From positions 4,216,001 through 4,280,000 of the forward strand of contig NZ_CP165734.1 of assembly GCF_041200145.1 (NCBI RefSeq): 64,000 bases of DNA, in the 5' to 3' direction. Below are positions 48,938 to 58,288 of the stretch, piece after piece. Each line of letters starts with the position of its first letter. The first letter of the stretch is position 1. Both the position numbers and the translations under genes were made by a program. The DNA is from Bradyrhizobium sp. LLZ17. GTDB taxonomy: Bacteria > Pseudomonadota > Alphaproteobacteria > Rhizobiales > Xanthobacteraceae. Below the pieces are notes generated by a model. The model did no database searches, was not told where the DNA came from, and worked only from the letters and a program-made list of their open reading frames with translations.

Positions 48938-48981
48938 GGCGGCTTGCGCATGCGGGAGGCCTGCTCGTAGCCGTAGGCCAG
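48938..48981 (-). pseudogene. Relic of an amidase gene 3' end
   Basis: On the minus strand it reads LAYGYEQASRMRKPP, nearly the same as LAYAYEQASRMRKPP at the end of the amidase encoded 3 kb away (51878-53518). The two DNA stretches, 48938-48981 and 51900-51943, match over 44 bp with one difference. Only this stub is present, without a stop codon. Confidence 0.8.
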
Positions 48982-48998
48982 CGGTAGGAAGGCGGAAG

Positions 48999-49043
48999 CG
49001 TGCCCACCATCTTGATTCGGTATGAGGAGATATGGTGGGCACG
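48999..49043. repeat. 12-bp inverted repeat in the 48.9-49.2 kb gap
   Basis: Perfect arms cgtgcccaccat / atggtgggcacg around a 21-bp loop. The tggtgggcacg core followed by agcccaccctacg is a repeat type common in Bradyrhizobium intergenic DNA. Confidence 0.7.
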
Positions 49044-49204
49044 GCGCAAGAGCGCCTTAGCCCACCCTACGAGAGCCGTTGTTGGTCGTCGCGGCCTTCG
49101 CCGGCACGACCGCCGCGAGCTAGTTCGCGCAAGGGCCTCAACAGACTCGTCGCCGGCAGACATCGTAGGACGGGTTGAGCTCTTGCGAGACCTGCCCAAG
49201 CCTA

Positions 49205-49873
49205 TCACCACGTGATCAACGGCGAGCGATGCAGCCAGTTGTTGCCCTGGATCTGGTCCAGCACGAATGTCGCAACGTCCTGGCGCGCTATGCTGCCGCC
49301 GTGGAAGTCAGAGAGATCCGTGATCGCGCGGATCGCGCCGCGGCCGGGCTTGTCGTTCAGGACGGACGGACGAACCAGGACCCAGTCGAGCCCGCTGTCT
49401 CTGACGACGGCTTCCTGCCGGTCCTTGTCGGCGTACACGTTCTTCAACAGAAGCGGAAAGATCAGCCTGTCGAAGAGAAAACCGCCGCGCCCGGCGCTGT
49501 CGCCGGCGCCCATCCCGGTGATGCAGACCAGCCGGGAGACCTGCTCGGCCTTCATCGCGGTCACGAGCGCGCGCGTTGCGGTCGAGAGCAATTTCACCTC
49601 GCGAAAGGGGCTTGCCGGCGTGCCGAGTGCACTGACGACCGTGTCCTGACCCCTCAGCGCGTTTCGCAAGGCGTTTTCGTCGCTGATGTCTCCGACGATC
49701 AGCCTGGCGCCTTTCAAATCGCCGGCCTTCTCCGGTGAACGCACCAGCGCGGTGACCTCGTGCCGGCGCGCCAGCGCCTCGCTGACGATCAGGCGACCGG
49801 TCCCGCCGGTTGCTCCAAGAACCAGTATCTTCGATCGCGTGGTGCTGGCGCTTTCGTCGGTCGGGTTGTTCAT
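49205..49873 (-). CDS. NAD(P)-binding oxidoreductase/epimerase-like (atypical SDR)
   Basis: 222 residues. Rossmann motif KILVLGATGGTGRLIVSEAL (G-x-x-G-x-x-G), followed by EVTALVRSPEK. A conserved SDRa5-like middle reads VCITGMGAGDSAGRGGFLFD, and VLVRPSVLNDKPGRG lies near the end. No Tyr-x-x-x-Lys catalytic pair is evident, as in NmrA-like and flavin reductase-like atypical SDRs. The ATG at 49871-49873 follows an aaggagg site (6-bp spacing), which decides it over an upstream in-frame ATG. Next to a second NmrA-type gene on the same strand (96 bp apart). Confidence 0.85.
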   Translation of the reverse strand: MNNPTDESASTTRSKILVLGATGGTGRLIVSEALARRHEVTALVRSPEKAGDLKGARLIVGDISDENALRNALRGQDTVVSALGTPASPFREVKLLSTATRALVTAMKAEQVSRLVCITGMGAGDSAGRGGFLFDRLIFPLLLKNVYADKDRQEAVVRDSGLDWVLVRPSVLNDKPGRGAIRAITDLSDFHGGSIARQDVATFVLDQIQGNNWLHRSPLITW

Positions 49874-49968
49874 GGATGCCTCCTTCAATGCCGGGAGGCC
49901 TCAAGGAGGCGCTCCCGCAGTTTTGGTTTTCGATTGATCATGGTCGTGTTCGGTCGGTGCCGGAGCCG

Positions 49969-50838
49969 TCAGGCGGCGGCCGCGATCTCGGCGACGAAGT
50001 TGCGATAAGAGCGCAGCGGACGGCCCAGCAGCGCGGTCAGACGCTCGACGTCGCCGGCCTCGGGGATCATTCCCTCGCTAAGGAAGCGCTCGCTCATCAG
50101 GCGCATGTCGAAGGCCATCCAGCTCGGCATGAACTGCCTGAGGTTCTTCTCGAACCCGGCGGTGTCGTCGCCGCCATAGGCGATCGGACGACCCAGCACC
50201 TCGGACCAGATCGCCGCGGCCTTCGCGCCGGTCAGCGTATCGGGACCGACCAGGTTGATTCGGTCGGGCGGAAGCGGCGTGGCGGAGCTCTCGCGGCGAA
50301 TGAGCTCGATGGCCGCGATCTCGCCGATGTCGCGGGCGTCGATCATCGCGAGCCCCTTGCTGCCGATCGGCATCGGGTAGACGCCGTAGCCGGTCACGAC
50401 GTCCTTGACCGTGAGGTCGTTGTTCAGGAAGTAGGCCGGGCGCAGGATGGTGGCCTTGAAGTCCATCTGCTCGATCATCCGCTCGACGCCGAACTTGCCG
50501 GCGAAGTGCGGCACGTTGACGTAGCGATCGCTGTGGATCACCGAGAGATAGACGATCCGCTCAATCCCCGCTTCTCGCGCCAGGTTGAGGGCAATCAGCG
50601 CCTGGGTGAATTCGTCGGGCACAACGGCGTTGAGCAGGAACAGGGTTGAAACGCCGGAGAGCGCGCTGCGCAGCGAATCGACGTCGAGCATGTCGCCCTT
50701 CGCAACATTGACGCCGGCCGGGAAGCCGGCCTTTGCGGGGTCGCGGACGAGCGCACGGACATCGGCGTCACGCTTGACGAGTTGTTCGACGACTTGGCGG
50801 CCGACCGTGCCGGTGGCGCCGGTAACGAGGATGGTCAT
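49969..50838 (-). CDS. NmrA-like NAD(P)-binding protein
   Basis: 289 residues. Rossmann opening TILVTGATGTVGRQVVEQL, followed by ADVRALVRDPAKAGFPAG and a central QMDFKATILRPAYFLNN. It ends DVERLTALLGRPLRSYRNFV, the standard NmrA/azoreductase-like ending (quinone oxidoreductase or redox-sensor relatives). Catalytic activity is uncertain. It is transcribed away from the LysR-type gene with about 105 bp between the two starts. Together with the SDR downstream it probably forms a regulated pair under that LysR protein. Confidence 0.88.
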   Translation of the reverse strand: MTILVTGATGTVGRQVVEQLVKRDADVRALVRDPAKAGFPAGVNVAKGDMLDVDSLRSALSGVSTLFLLNAVVPDEFTQALIALNLAREAGIERIVYLSVIHSDRYVNVPHFAGKFGVERMIEQMDFKATILRPAYFLNNDLTVKDVVTGYGVYPMPIGSKGLAMIDARDIGEIAAIELIRRESSATPLPPDRINLVGPDTLTGAKAAAIWSEVLGRPIAYGGDDTAGFEKNLRQFMPSWMAFDMRLMSERFLSEGMIPEAGDVERLTALLGRPLRSYRNFVAEIAAAA

Positions 50839-50943
50839 GGGATCACTCCGGGTTGGGGTTGGAAGAACACACCCGCAAACTAGCGATCCACATTCGAGCC
50901 GATAGACGCTATATTTGGACGCATCGTCTCACTGGTGGAACAG

Positions 50944-51834
50944 ATGGACCTGCTTGCCTTGGCTGATTTCAACCTTGTCGCCCGTTACGGAGGGTTCGGA
51001 CGGGCTGCCCGGGCCACTGGGCGCCCGAAAGCCACGCTGTCCCGGCGCGTGGCGGAGCTGGAAAGCAGCCTTGAGCTGCGCCTGTTCGAGCGTGGAGCAC
51101 GCATCCTGAAGCTCACGGAGGAAGGGCGCGCGCTGTATGAGCGGACGGGGACGTTGCTCACCGAACTGGAGCAGACCGCGGCCGTAATTGCTTCAGGCGG
51201 GGACAGACCGCGCGGCAGGCTGCGGGTCAGTGCACCAGTGTTCTTCTCGCAGACCGCGATGGGCAAGCTCGCCGCCGGGTTCGCGCTCAGATATCCGGAG
51301 GTTCGGCTCGAGGTCACGACCGAAGACCGGGCCGTCGACATGGTCGAGGAAGGCTACGATTTGGTGATCCGGGTCAATCCAGATCCGGATGAAAGCCTGG
51401 TCGGACGAATCTTCCTGCGCGATCGGCTGGTGGTGGTCGCGAGTCCCGGACTCGCGCGACCGGCGGACGACATCGCCGTCCCGGCGGTGGTGCGCGGAGC
51501 CGGCGGCCAGACGACATGGAAAGTGACCATGCCAACCGGAACATCGCACATCGCGGTTGATCCGGTCCTTCGCCTGTCATCGCTCCTGATGGTCCGCGAC
51601 GCCGTCCGAGCCGGCCTGGGTGCTGCACGGCTTCCCGTATCACTCGTCAGTCACCATCTCGCCGCCGGCACACTGGTGCATTGGGGCGATGTCGACGCAC
51701 CGGAGATCGCGTTATGGACCCTCTATCCGTCGCGGCGGCTGCTGAGCGCGCGCGTATCCGCCTTTCTCGACTATCTCAAGCAGGCCTTTCCGATGGGGAC
51801 GCCTGATGAGCTGGCCGCCTATGTCGGTGGATGA
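50944..51834 (+). CDS. LysR-family transcriptional regulator
   Basis: 296 residues. N-terminal winged helix: FNLVARYGGFGRAARATGRPKATLSRRVAELESSLELRLFERGARILKLTEEGRALYE (split here as the classical LysR motif at about 8-64). A LysR substrate-binding domain follows (PRGRLRVSAPVFFSQTAMGK onward). The ATG at 50944 (MDLLALADFN) is preferred over a GTG three codons upstream. It is divergent from the NmrA-like gene, so it likely autoregulates and controls that gene and the SDR; inducer unknown. Confidence 0.92.
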   Translation: MDLLALADFNLVARYGGFGRAARATGRPKATLSRRVAELESSLELRLFERGARILKLTEEGRALYERTGTLLTELEQTAAVIASGGDRPRGRLRVSAPVFFSQTAMGKLAAGFALRYPEVRLEVTTEDRAVDMVEEGYDLVIRVNPDPDESLVGRIFLRDRLVVVASPGLARPADDIAVPAVVRGAGGQTTWKVTMPTGTSHIAVDPVLRLSSLLMVRDAVRAGLGAARLPVSLVSHHLAAGTLVHWGDVDAPEIALWTLYPSRRLLSARVSAFLDYLKQAFPMGTPDELAAYVGG

Positions 51835-51877
51835 GAGTCACTGGCTCTCCAATTCGGTCACGTGATGCAGGTCTATC

Positions 51878-53518
51878 TCATCTCGCGATCAATCCGGGCG
51901 GCGGCTTGCGCATGCGGGAGGCCTGCTCGTAGGCGTAGGCCAGACGCAGCAGCTTGTGTTCGCTCCAGGCGCGGCCTGAGAAAGTGACGCCGAGCGGATA
52001 GTCGGGCGTGTCTTTGCCGTCGTTTGTCCCCGAGACGAACCCGCCGGGCACCATCACGCTGGGATAGCCCGCCTTGGCGGCGATTGCGGCGCCATAGGCG
52101 CCGGGGAACAGCACCGCATCGAGCTCGTGCTGGTTCAAATAGGCATCCATGCCGTGCGTCCGGGCGGAGAGCAGATCCATGGCACGCGCCGATTTGTACT
52201 CGCGCTCGCTGAGATTGCCGCGGGTGAGATTGGCCGCGAGAAACAGGTCCTGGCCGAAACGCAGCGCCTTGTCGGCATTTGCCTCGTTGAAGGCGACGAT
52301 GTCGGCGATGGTCTTGATCTCCGTGTTGGTCGCCCAATCCTTCAAATAGAGATTGAGATCGTGCTTCAGCTCGTAAAGGAAGACGATCCATTGCATGGTC
52401 GGGCTGCCCTTGTTGCGGCTCAGCGGATTGCGGTTGAGCACGGCCATGGTCGTGCCCGGTCCGGCGATCCAGCCGGCAGTCGGCATGCTGGCGCGGACGA
52501 TGATCGCGCCGAGATCCTCCATCACCTTGATCGCCTCGGCGATCACCTCGATCCATTTGGGTGGCAGCTTGCCGTAGTAGGGATCGTTCAGCGGATCGGC
52601 AGGATCGCTCGGCACGCCGATGCGCGCGCCCTTCATCGCATCGGATGCGAGGCCGGCGGTGTAATCGGCGGGCCGCCGCTGGCGCAGCGTCACCGGGTCG
52701 AGCGGATCCTTGGCGGCCAGCACGTTCAATAGCAGCGCCGCGTCACGCACGGTGCGCGTCATTGGCCCCGCGGTGTCCTGGCTGTGCGCGATCGGCACGA
52801 TCCCGGCACGGCTGATCAGCCCGACGGTCGGTTTGACGGTGACGAGGCCGTTCAGGCCGGCGGGGTGCAGCAGCGAGCCTGAGGTCTCGGTGCCGATCGA
52901 GGCCGCGCACAGACCGGCCGCCACAGCAACCGCCGAACCCGAGCTCGAGCCCCCTGGCGTCACCACCGGGATATCGCGATCGTCCATCAGCGCCGGCGCG
53001 TAAGGGTTCTTCACTTGGCCGCCCAGCGATGAATAACCTGCGGGCATGTCAATCGCCAGCATGTTGGCGAACTCCATCAGGTTCGCCTTGCCCAGGATCA
53101 CCGCGCCGGCGCCCCGCAGCAGCTTGACCACGGTGGCGTCGCGCTTGGCGCGCGCGCCCTCCAGCGCCAGCGAGCCTGCCGTGGTCGGCTGCTTGTCGGC
53201 GGTCGCGATGTTGTCCTTCACGAGGATCGGGACGCCGGCCAATGGCCGCTTGAGCGACGGCCTGGTGTGGTCGAGCTTGCCCGCGATCGTAACCGCGTCG
53301 GGATTGAGCGCGCGGACGGCATTGAGCATCGGACCGCCGCGGTCGTAAGCTTCGATGCGCGCGAGATAGAATGTGGTCAGCGCGCTCGCGGTAACGCGCC
53401 CGTCGGCCAGAGCATCGACGAGATCGCTCATCGGCGCGTGCTCGAACGCCAGCACGGTCGGCGTCTCGGCGCTGGGAGCCGCGGCGAGGCGAGCATCGCG
53501 GCGGGTCGGCTTCTTCAT
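51878..53518 (-). CDS. Amidase (amidase signature family)
   Basis: 546 residues. Ser-cisSer-Lys amidase: Lys101 in PILVKDNI, the glycine-serine loop GGSSSGSAVAVAAG (189-202), and the nucleophile loop GTETSGSLLHPAG (about 209-221). The N-terminus MKKPTRRDARLAAAPSAE is exposed and there is no membrane segment, so it appears cytoplasmic. It hydrolyses an amide of unknown nature (6-aminohexanoate-, indoleacetamide- or glutamyl-type relatives exist). The ATG at 53516-53518 gives the expected N-terminus; a far longer open frame upstream is antisense shadow. Its last 44 bp are duplicated as a stub at 48938-48981. Confidence 0.92.
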   Translation of the reverse strand: MKKPTRRDARLAAAPSAETPTVLAFEHAPMSDLVDALADGRVTASALTTFYLARIEAYDRGGPMLNAVRALNPDAVTIAGKLDHTRPSLKRPLAGVPILVKDNIATADKQPTTAGSLALEGARAKRDATVVKLLRGAGAVILGKANLMEFANMLAIDMPAGYSSLGGQVKNPYAPALMDDRDIPVVTPGGSSSGSAVAVAAGLCAASIGTETSGSLLHPAGLNGLVTVKPTVGLISRAGIVPIAHSQDTAGPMTRTVRDAALLLNVLAAKDPLDPVTLRQRRPADYTAGLASDAMKGARIGVPSDPADPLNDPYYGKLPPKWIEVIAEAIKVMEDLGAIIVRASMPTAGWIAGPGTTMAVLNRNPLSRNKGSPTMQWIVFLYELKHDLNLYLKDWATNTEIKTIADIVAFNEANADKALRFGQDLFLAANLTRGNLSEREYKSARAMDLLSARTHGMDAYLNQHELDAVLFPGAYGAAIAAKAGYPSVMVPGGFVSGTNDGKDTPDYPLGVTFSGRAWSEHKLLRLAYAYEQASRMRKPPPGLIAR

Positions 53519-53638
53519 GATATGCCTCTTGGGCGGCCCCAAATATGCTACAAACGGTAGCATCAGGTTGGGTTGCGCGACAAGCTGATTGCCTGTGGCG
53601 GGCCTTGACATCCAGTTCTTTGCGAGTGGGAGCGAGCC

Positions 53639-54103
53639 TTGGAATGCACGATCCGGCCCGCGCTTGACGATGACGCCGCTGACATCAGCGTGGTCATCCT
53701 GCGTGCCCTGCGTGAAACCAATGCGAAGGACTATACCAATGAGATCATCGAAACGGTCGAGCGCAGCTTCAGCCCGACGGAGGTGCGCGAGCTGATCCGG
53801 AAACGCACGGTCTTTGTCGCCAGCATCGGCAGCCGCGTCGTTGGAACAGCCGGCCTTGACGGAAGCGTCGTTCGCACGGTCTTCGTCGCCCCCGATGTTC
53901 AAGGCCGAGGTGTCGGCAAGCTGCTGATGGCGGAGATCGAGCGCACGGCGCGCGAGCGAAACATCGCTTCGCTGACCGTGCCTTCCTTGGTCACCGCCGA
54001 AACCTTCTACGCCCGGCTTGGCTTCCATGCGGTGCGCGACAGCTATCATGGTGACGAGCGCACGATCATCATGGAGCGACCGCTTCACGATTCCATCGAC
54101 TGA
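53639..54103 (+). CDS. GNAT-family N-acetyltransferase
   Basis: 154 residues. Acetyl-CoA binding motif APDVQGRGVGKLLMAEIERTA (about 84-104), with Q-G-R-G-V-G, and a terminal FYARLGFHAVRDSYH fitting the last GNAT helix. N-terminal TIRPALDDDAADISVVILRAL is typical. The acceptor is unknown. The frame begins with a TTG at 53639, preceded by gggagcga; the in-sequence ATG at 53644 is in another frame. It lies 120 bp from the divergent amidase start. Confidence 0.88.
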   Translation: MECTIRPALDDDAADISVVILRALRETNAKDYTNEIIETVERSFSPTEVRELIRKRTVFVASIGSRVVGTAGLDGSVVRTVFVAPDVQGRGVGKLLMAEIERTARERNIASLTVPSLVTAETFYARLGFHAVRDSYHGDERTIIMERPLHDSID

Positions 54104-54107
54104 TCCG

Positions 54108-54192
54108 TAGCCCAGATGGAGCGGAGCGCAATCCGGGTTGGTCGCCGTGGGAGACAGCGGCCCCCGGATTTCGCTTCGCTGCATCCGGGCTA
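54108..54192. repeat. Palindromic repeat family G
   Basis: Ends tagcccagatggagcggagc and gcttcgctgcatccgggcta are inverted copies (one or two differences), with gcaatccgggtt / cccccggatttc inside. It follows the GNAT gene and may help terminate it. Confidence 0.75.
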
Positions 54193-54320
54193 CAAGATCG
54201 CGAAGTTTCAGGTCGTGGCCGGCAAGCCAGGCTTGGGGCTACGATCTTGATCGCGCCCGCCAGATAGATCACCATCGCGCATCTACCGCTCACACCAAGA
54301 ATGGGCGAGGAAACGCTGAC

Positions 54321-55481
54321 ATGAACCCAACTCCCGGATTTGGGCTGGTCGAACGGGCCCGCGCCATCGCGCCGCTGATTGCGGGCGAGGCTGACGAGAT
54401 CGAGCGGACGCGGCGGCTGACGCCCGTGGTGGTGGGCGCGCTGATCGAGAACGGGCTCTATCGCGCGCTGCTGCCGCAGAGCCTCGGCGGATCGGAAGCG
54501 CCGCCCGAGATTTTCATGCAGATGCTCGAGGAGATCGCAAAGGCGGACGCCTCCACCGCCTGGTGTCTCGGCCAAAACAGCGTCTGCGCGATGATCGCGG
54601 CCGCCCTCGACCACGAAACCGCGCACGAGATCTTCAACACCGCGCCCGGCATTCTCGCCTGGGGTGCCGTTGCGCATGAGGCGCGCGCGGTCGAGGGCGG
54701 CTATCGCGTCACGGCGCGCTGGGATTTTGCCTCGGGCTCGCGCCAGGCGAGCTGGCTCGGCGCGCATGTGCGCATCCTCAGTGCCGACGGCACGCCACGG
54801 AAAAACGCCGACGGCTCGCCGGAGATACGCACCATCCTGTTTCCCTCTGCGAGAGCTGTGCTGCACGACGTCTGGCAGGCAATCGGCCTCGCGGGCACCG
54901 GCACCGATTCCTACGAGGTGCGCGACCTCTTCATTCCCGATCGCTTCGCTGTGTTCCGCGACGTGCCAGAGGCTTTGCGCGAGCCGGGGCCGCTGTACAG
55001 GCTCCCGACCGGCTCGACCTTCAGTCTCGGCTTCGCCGCAGTGTCGCTCGGCGTCGCGCGCGCGACACTGGATGCCGCGATCGCGCTGGCGCGCGCAAAG
55101 CACCAGTCGCTCGCAGCAAACGCGATGCGCGACAACCAGGCGGTCCAGGGCTTGATCGGCCGCACCGAAGGGGACCTGCGCGCCGCGCGCGCCTATCTCT
55201 ATGCCACGGCCAATGCGATGTGGCGCGACCTCGCCGCGACCGGCGCATTCAGTGCGGCACATCGCAGCGCGGTTCGCCTTGCGGCGACCTGGACCATCCA
55301 GCAATCAGCCAAGGTGGTCGACACCGCCTATCGTATGGCCGGCGCGACCGCCGTGTTTCGCAGCAGCCCGTTCGAGCGGCGCTTTCGCGACATGCACGCC
55401 ATCACCCAGCAGATCCAGGCGCGCGACACGCATTTTGAGGATGTGGGGAAGGGGATATTGTCGGCAGTTGAAGCGGGATAA
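54321..55481 (+). CDS. Acyl-CoA dehydrogenase-like flavin monooxygenase/oxidoreductase
   Basis: 386 residues. Group D flavin-dependent monooxygenase / acyl-CoA dehydrogenase-fold protein. An N-terminal helical domain reads LIENGLYRALLPQSLGGSEAPP and IAKADASTAWCLGQNSVCA. The beta domain has YRVTARWDFASGSRQASWLG, and a C-terminal helical bundle has MAGATAVFRSSPFERRFRDMHAITQQI, typical of the FMNH2-dependent hydroxylase subgroup (HsaA/HpaB-like). The usual acyl-CoA dehydrogenase catalytic Glu is not obvious. A flavin reductase partner is not adjacent. The ATG at 54321 follows the sequence gaggaaacgctgac, a good ribosome site. Confidence 0.85.
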   Translation: MNPTPGFGLVERARAIAPLIAGEADEIERTRRLTPVVVGALIENGLYRALLPQSLGGSEAPPEIFMQMLEEIAKADASTAWCLGQNSVCAMIAAALDHETAHEIFNTAPGILAWGAVAHEARAVEGGYRVTARWDFASGSRQASWLGAHVRILSADGTPRKNADGSPEIRTILFPSARAVLHDVWQAIGLAGTGTDSYEVRDLFIPDRFAVFRDVPEALREPGPLYRLPTGSTFSLGFAAVSLGVARATLDAAIALARAKHQSLAANAMRDNQAVQGLIGRTEGDLRAARAYLYATANAMWRDLAATGAFSAAHRSAVRLAATWTIQQSAKVVDTAYRMAGATAVFRSSPFERRFRDMHAITQQIQARDTHFEDVGKGILSAVEAG

Positions 55482-55502
55482 CAGCCATAAGGGCGCTGCG
55501 CT

Positions 55503-55619
55503 CCCTCCCCCGCTTGCGGGGGAGGGCTGGGGAGAGGGTGTCTCCGCGGTGGGACTCCCAGCGTGGAGAGAGCCCTCACCCGCGCCTGCGGCGCGACCTC
55601 TCCCGCAGGCGGGAGAGGT
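55503..55619. repeat. Palindromic repeat family C, copy 3
   Basis: About 117 bp. Left end ccctcccccgcttgcgggggagg and right end gacctctcccgcaggcgggagaggt are hairpins. The inner blocks are ggggagagggtgtctcc / agagccctcaccc. It lies between two convergent genes. Confidence 0.8.
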
Positions 55620-55689
55620 TAACTGAGAGTCCAGTGCGTCCCTTACATTTGGAGATGCATTGAAGCAATGACCCAAAGGAACACAGCGC

Positions 55690-57824
55690 TCACGCCACCA
55701 GCGCCGCTTTCTCGCCGCCGTCGATGCCGCGCTGGGCGGCGAGCAGGCTGATGATCTCGGCATTGGGGCGGGCCTTGCTGAACAGGAAGCCCTGGCCTTC
55801 ATCGCAGCCTTCGGCGCGCAGACAGCTCAGCTCGGCTTCGGTCTCGACGCCTTCGGCGGTGATGATGACCTCGAGACCTTGCCGAGGCTGACGATGGAGC
55901 GGATGATCGCCTGCGATTCGCGATTGCTGCCGAGGTCGCGCACGAAGGACTGGTCGATCTTGATCTTGTCGAACGGAAAGCTTCTGAGATAGCTCAGGCT
56001 GGAATAGCCGGTGCCGAAATCGTCCATCGAGATGCGGACGCCGAGCGCGCGCAGCGCATGCAGCGTCGCCAGCACCTGCGCGCTCTTCTCGAGCAGCAGC
56101 GTCTCGGTGATCTCGAGCTCAAGCCGGCGCGGCGGCAGGCCGGAATGCTTCAGCGCGTCCGTCACCACCGAGAGCAGATTGCCGCTGCGGAACTGGAGCG
56201 GCGAGAGGTTGACGGCGACGCGGACGTCGTCCGGCCAGGTCACGGCATCGAGACAGGCGCGGCGCAGCATCAGCCCGCCGAGCGGATTGATCAGCCCCGT
56301 GTCCTCGGCGACCGGAATGAATTCGGCCGGCGAGATCATGCCGCGCTCCGGATGCGGCCAGCGCACCAGCGCCTCGAAGCCGGTGATGCGCCCGCTCGAA
56401 AGATCGATCAGCGGCTGATAATGCGGCCGCAGCACGTCGCCCTGGATCGCGTCGCGCAGCTCGACCTCGATCTTGCGGCGGCTCTGGGCTTTGGCATCGA
56501 GCGCGGCCTCGAAGAAAGCAAAGCCGCCGCGCGCATCCAGCTTGGCGCGCGATAGCGCCATGTCGGCGCTCTTGAGCAGCTTTTCGGAATCATCGCCGTC
56601 GCCGGGCGCCATGGCGATGCCGATCGAGGCGCCGATCACCACGGAATGACCGTCGAGCAGATAGGGATCCGCGATGGCCGCCAGCAGGCGTTTGGCCAGC
56701 AGCACGGCGTCCTCGGGACGCGCCAGCCCGCTCTGCACCAGCACGAACTCGTCGGAGTTGAGCCGCGCCAGCGCGTCGTCCTCGCGCAGGCTCGAGCGCA
56801 GCCGCTTGGCGACGCCGCGCAGCAGCTTGTCGCCCACCGCATGTCCGAGCGTATCGTTGACCGCCTTGAAATTGTCGAGCCCCAGCATCAGCACCGCGAC
56901 CTTATCGGCGCTGCGGCGCGTATGTTGGAGCATATCGTCCATGATCTGGCGCAGCAGATTGCGGTTCGGCAGGCCGGTCAGCGCGTCGTGCTGGGCCATG
57001 AAGGCGAGCCGCGCCTCGGCGCGTTTGCGTTCGGTGATGTCCATCAGCGCGAGCAGCATCGCCGGCCGCCCGGCATAGGTCAGCTCGCGGGAATAGATCG
57101 CGAGATCGATCAGCGCGCCGTCGGCCTTGACGTGCTTCCAGGTGCGCCCGGCCTGCTCCTCGCCGGCGGGACCGACGGTCCAGGGCGGCGCGCTGTCGAA
57201 CGCCTGCAGGGAGCGGATCGTCAGCTTCTCGAACTCGGTACGGCTATGGCCGTAATGCGCGACCGCGGCATCGTTGACGCCGACGATACGCTCGTCATCC
57301 AGAGCGCAGATGATCATGGGGACGGGATTGCCGTCGAACAGCAGGCGGAACGAGGCCTCGCGCTGCTTCAATTCGGTGATGTCGACGCGCAGTCCGACGA
57401 CGCCGCCGTCGTCGGTGCGGCGTTCCTCGATCAGGATGACGCGGCCATCCGACAGCTTCTGCTCGTGGCGCTTGCCCGGCTCGTGCAGCCTTTTCAGCCG
57501 CTCGGCGATCCACTCGTCCTCGTGGCCGGCGGCTTCCGGATAGTCGCCGCGGGCAACGCCGACGCGCAGCGTGTCTTCCAGCCGCGCGCCTTCCGCGAAC
57601 AGATCGGCGGTCTTGCTGTAGATCTCCGCATATTGCTTGTTCCAGAGGACGTAGCGGCCCTCGGGATCGAGGATCACGATGCCCTGCGGCAGCATGTCGA
57701 CGGCCTGACGCAGGTGGTCATGGGCTTTGCGTGCTTCGATGATCGCCGCGTCACGTTCGAGCGGCGGACGCGGCGCGCGCCCGAATCGCGGCTTGCACGG
57801 CCGTTGGCCGGTCCGAGCGAGCAC
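55690..57824 (-). pseudogene. PAS-GGDEF-EAL protein, frameshifted near the C-terminus
   Basis: Cyclic-di-GMP turnover protein. It contains two PAS domains (ILDPEGRYVLWNKQYAEIY; DDERIVGVNDAAVAHYGHSRTEFE) and a GGDEF domain whose signature is degenerate (LARLNSDEFV, i.e. N-S-D-E-F in place of G-G-D-E-F). The EAL domain has an EALVRWPHPERG motif and runs to SIVSLGK. At about 55877 a single base is missing, so the frame ends at 55827; restoring it continues GLEVIITAEGVETEAELSCLRAEGC to a stop at 55690-55692. A diguanylate cyclase with a substituted loop may be inactive, leaving phosphodiesterase activity. The N-terminus is also uncertain (GTG at 57824). Frameshift: decay or sequencing error. Confidence 0.8.
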
Positions 57825-58288
57825 GCCCCGCTTTCGCTTTTGGTGTCCGAGGCCCCAAACTCAACTTCATACGTCCCAGTCGCGCCCAGCGGCCGCAACT
57901 GTTGCGGGAAGTCTCTGAAAAAACAGTAATCTTGGGCGGGCTCGGCGCCACACGCCAGCGTCGTGCGGATCGCGCGAGACCGACTTTGTGCCTGTTTGCG
58001 AGGCGGCGCGGTGTCGGCGGGCGCCCCAAACCTGGTGCCGCGGCGCGATCGGAGAAGGCGCTGGCGCAAAATTGCGCGCTCGCCTGAATCCTTTCCGAAA
58101 TCATGCGCGATTGCATACCGGCGGCGAGTTCTCCTCACCCCGCGCACCAATTTTGGTCAATGCAGCACAGGGTTATCGCGCCGTTAAAAATCGGCTGGCC
58201 CGATCGGACAATTGCGGCTTTGGACGATATCTCAGCCGACGGCCGGATTCTTAATCCTGACGCAGCGTTGGGCTATAAGGATGGCAGC
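57825..58288. other. 464-bp region, no gene supported
   Basis: Short frames on both strands do not look like proteins. It may contain the lost N-terminus and promoter of the PAS-GGDEF-EAL gene and the promoter of mepA. No repeat stands out. Confidence 0.5.

Larger units (their letters stand above)
48887..49204. other. 318-bp gap: amidase relic and palindromes
   Basis: No gene. It holds the amidase 3' relic (48938-48981) and an inverted repeat with arms cgtgcccaccat (48999-49010) and atggtgggcacg (49032-49043), followed by the hairpin ggcgcaagagcgcc and agcccaccctacg. Confidence 0.6.
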
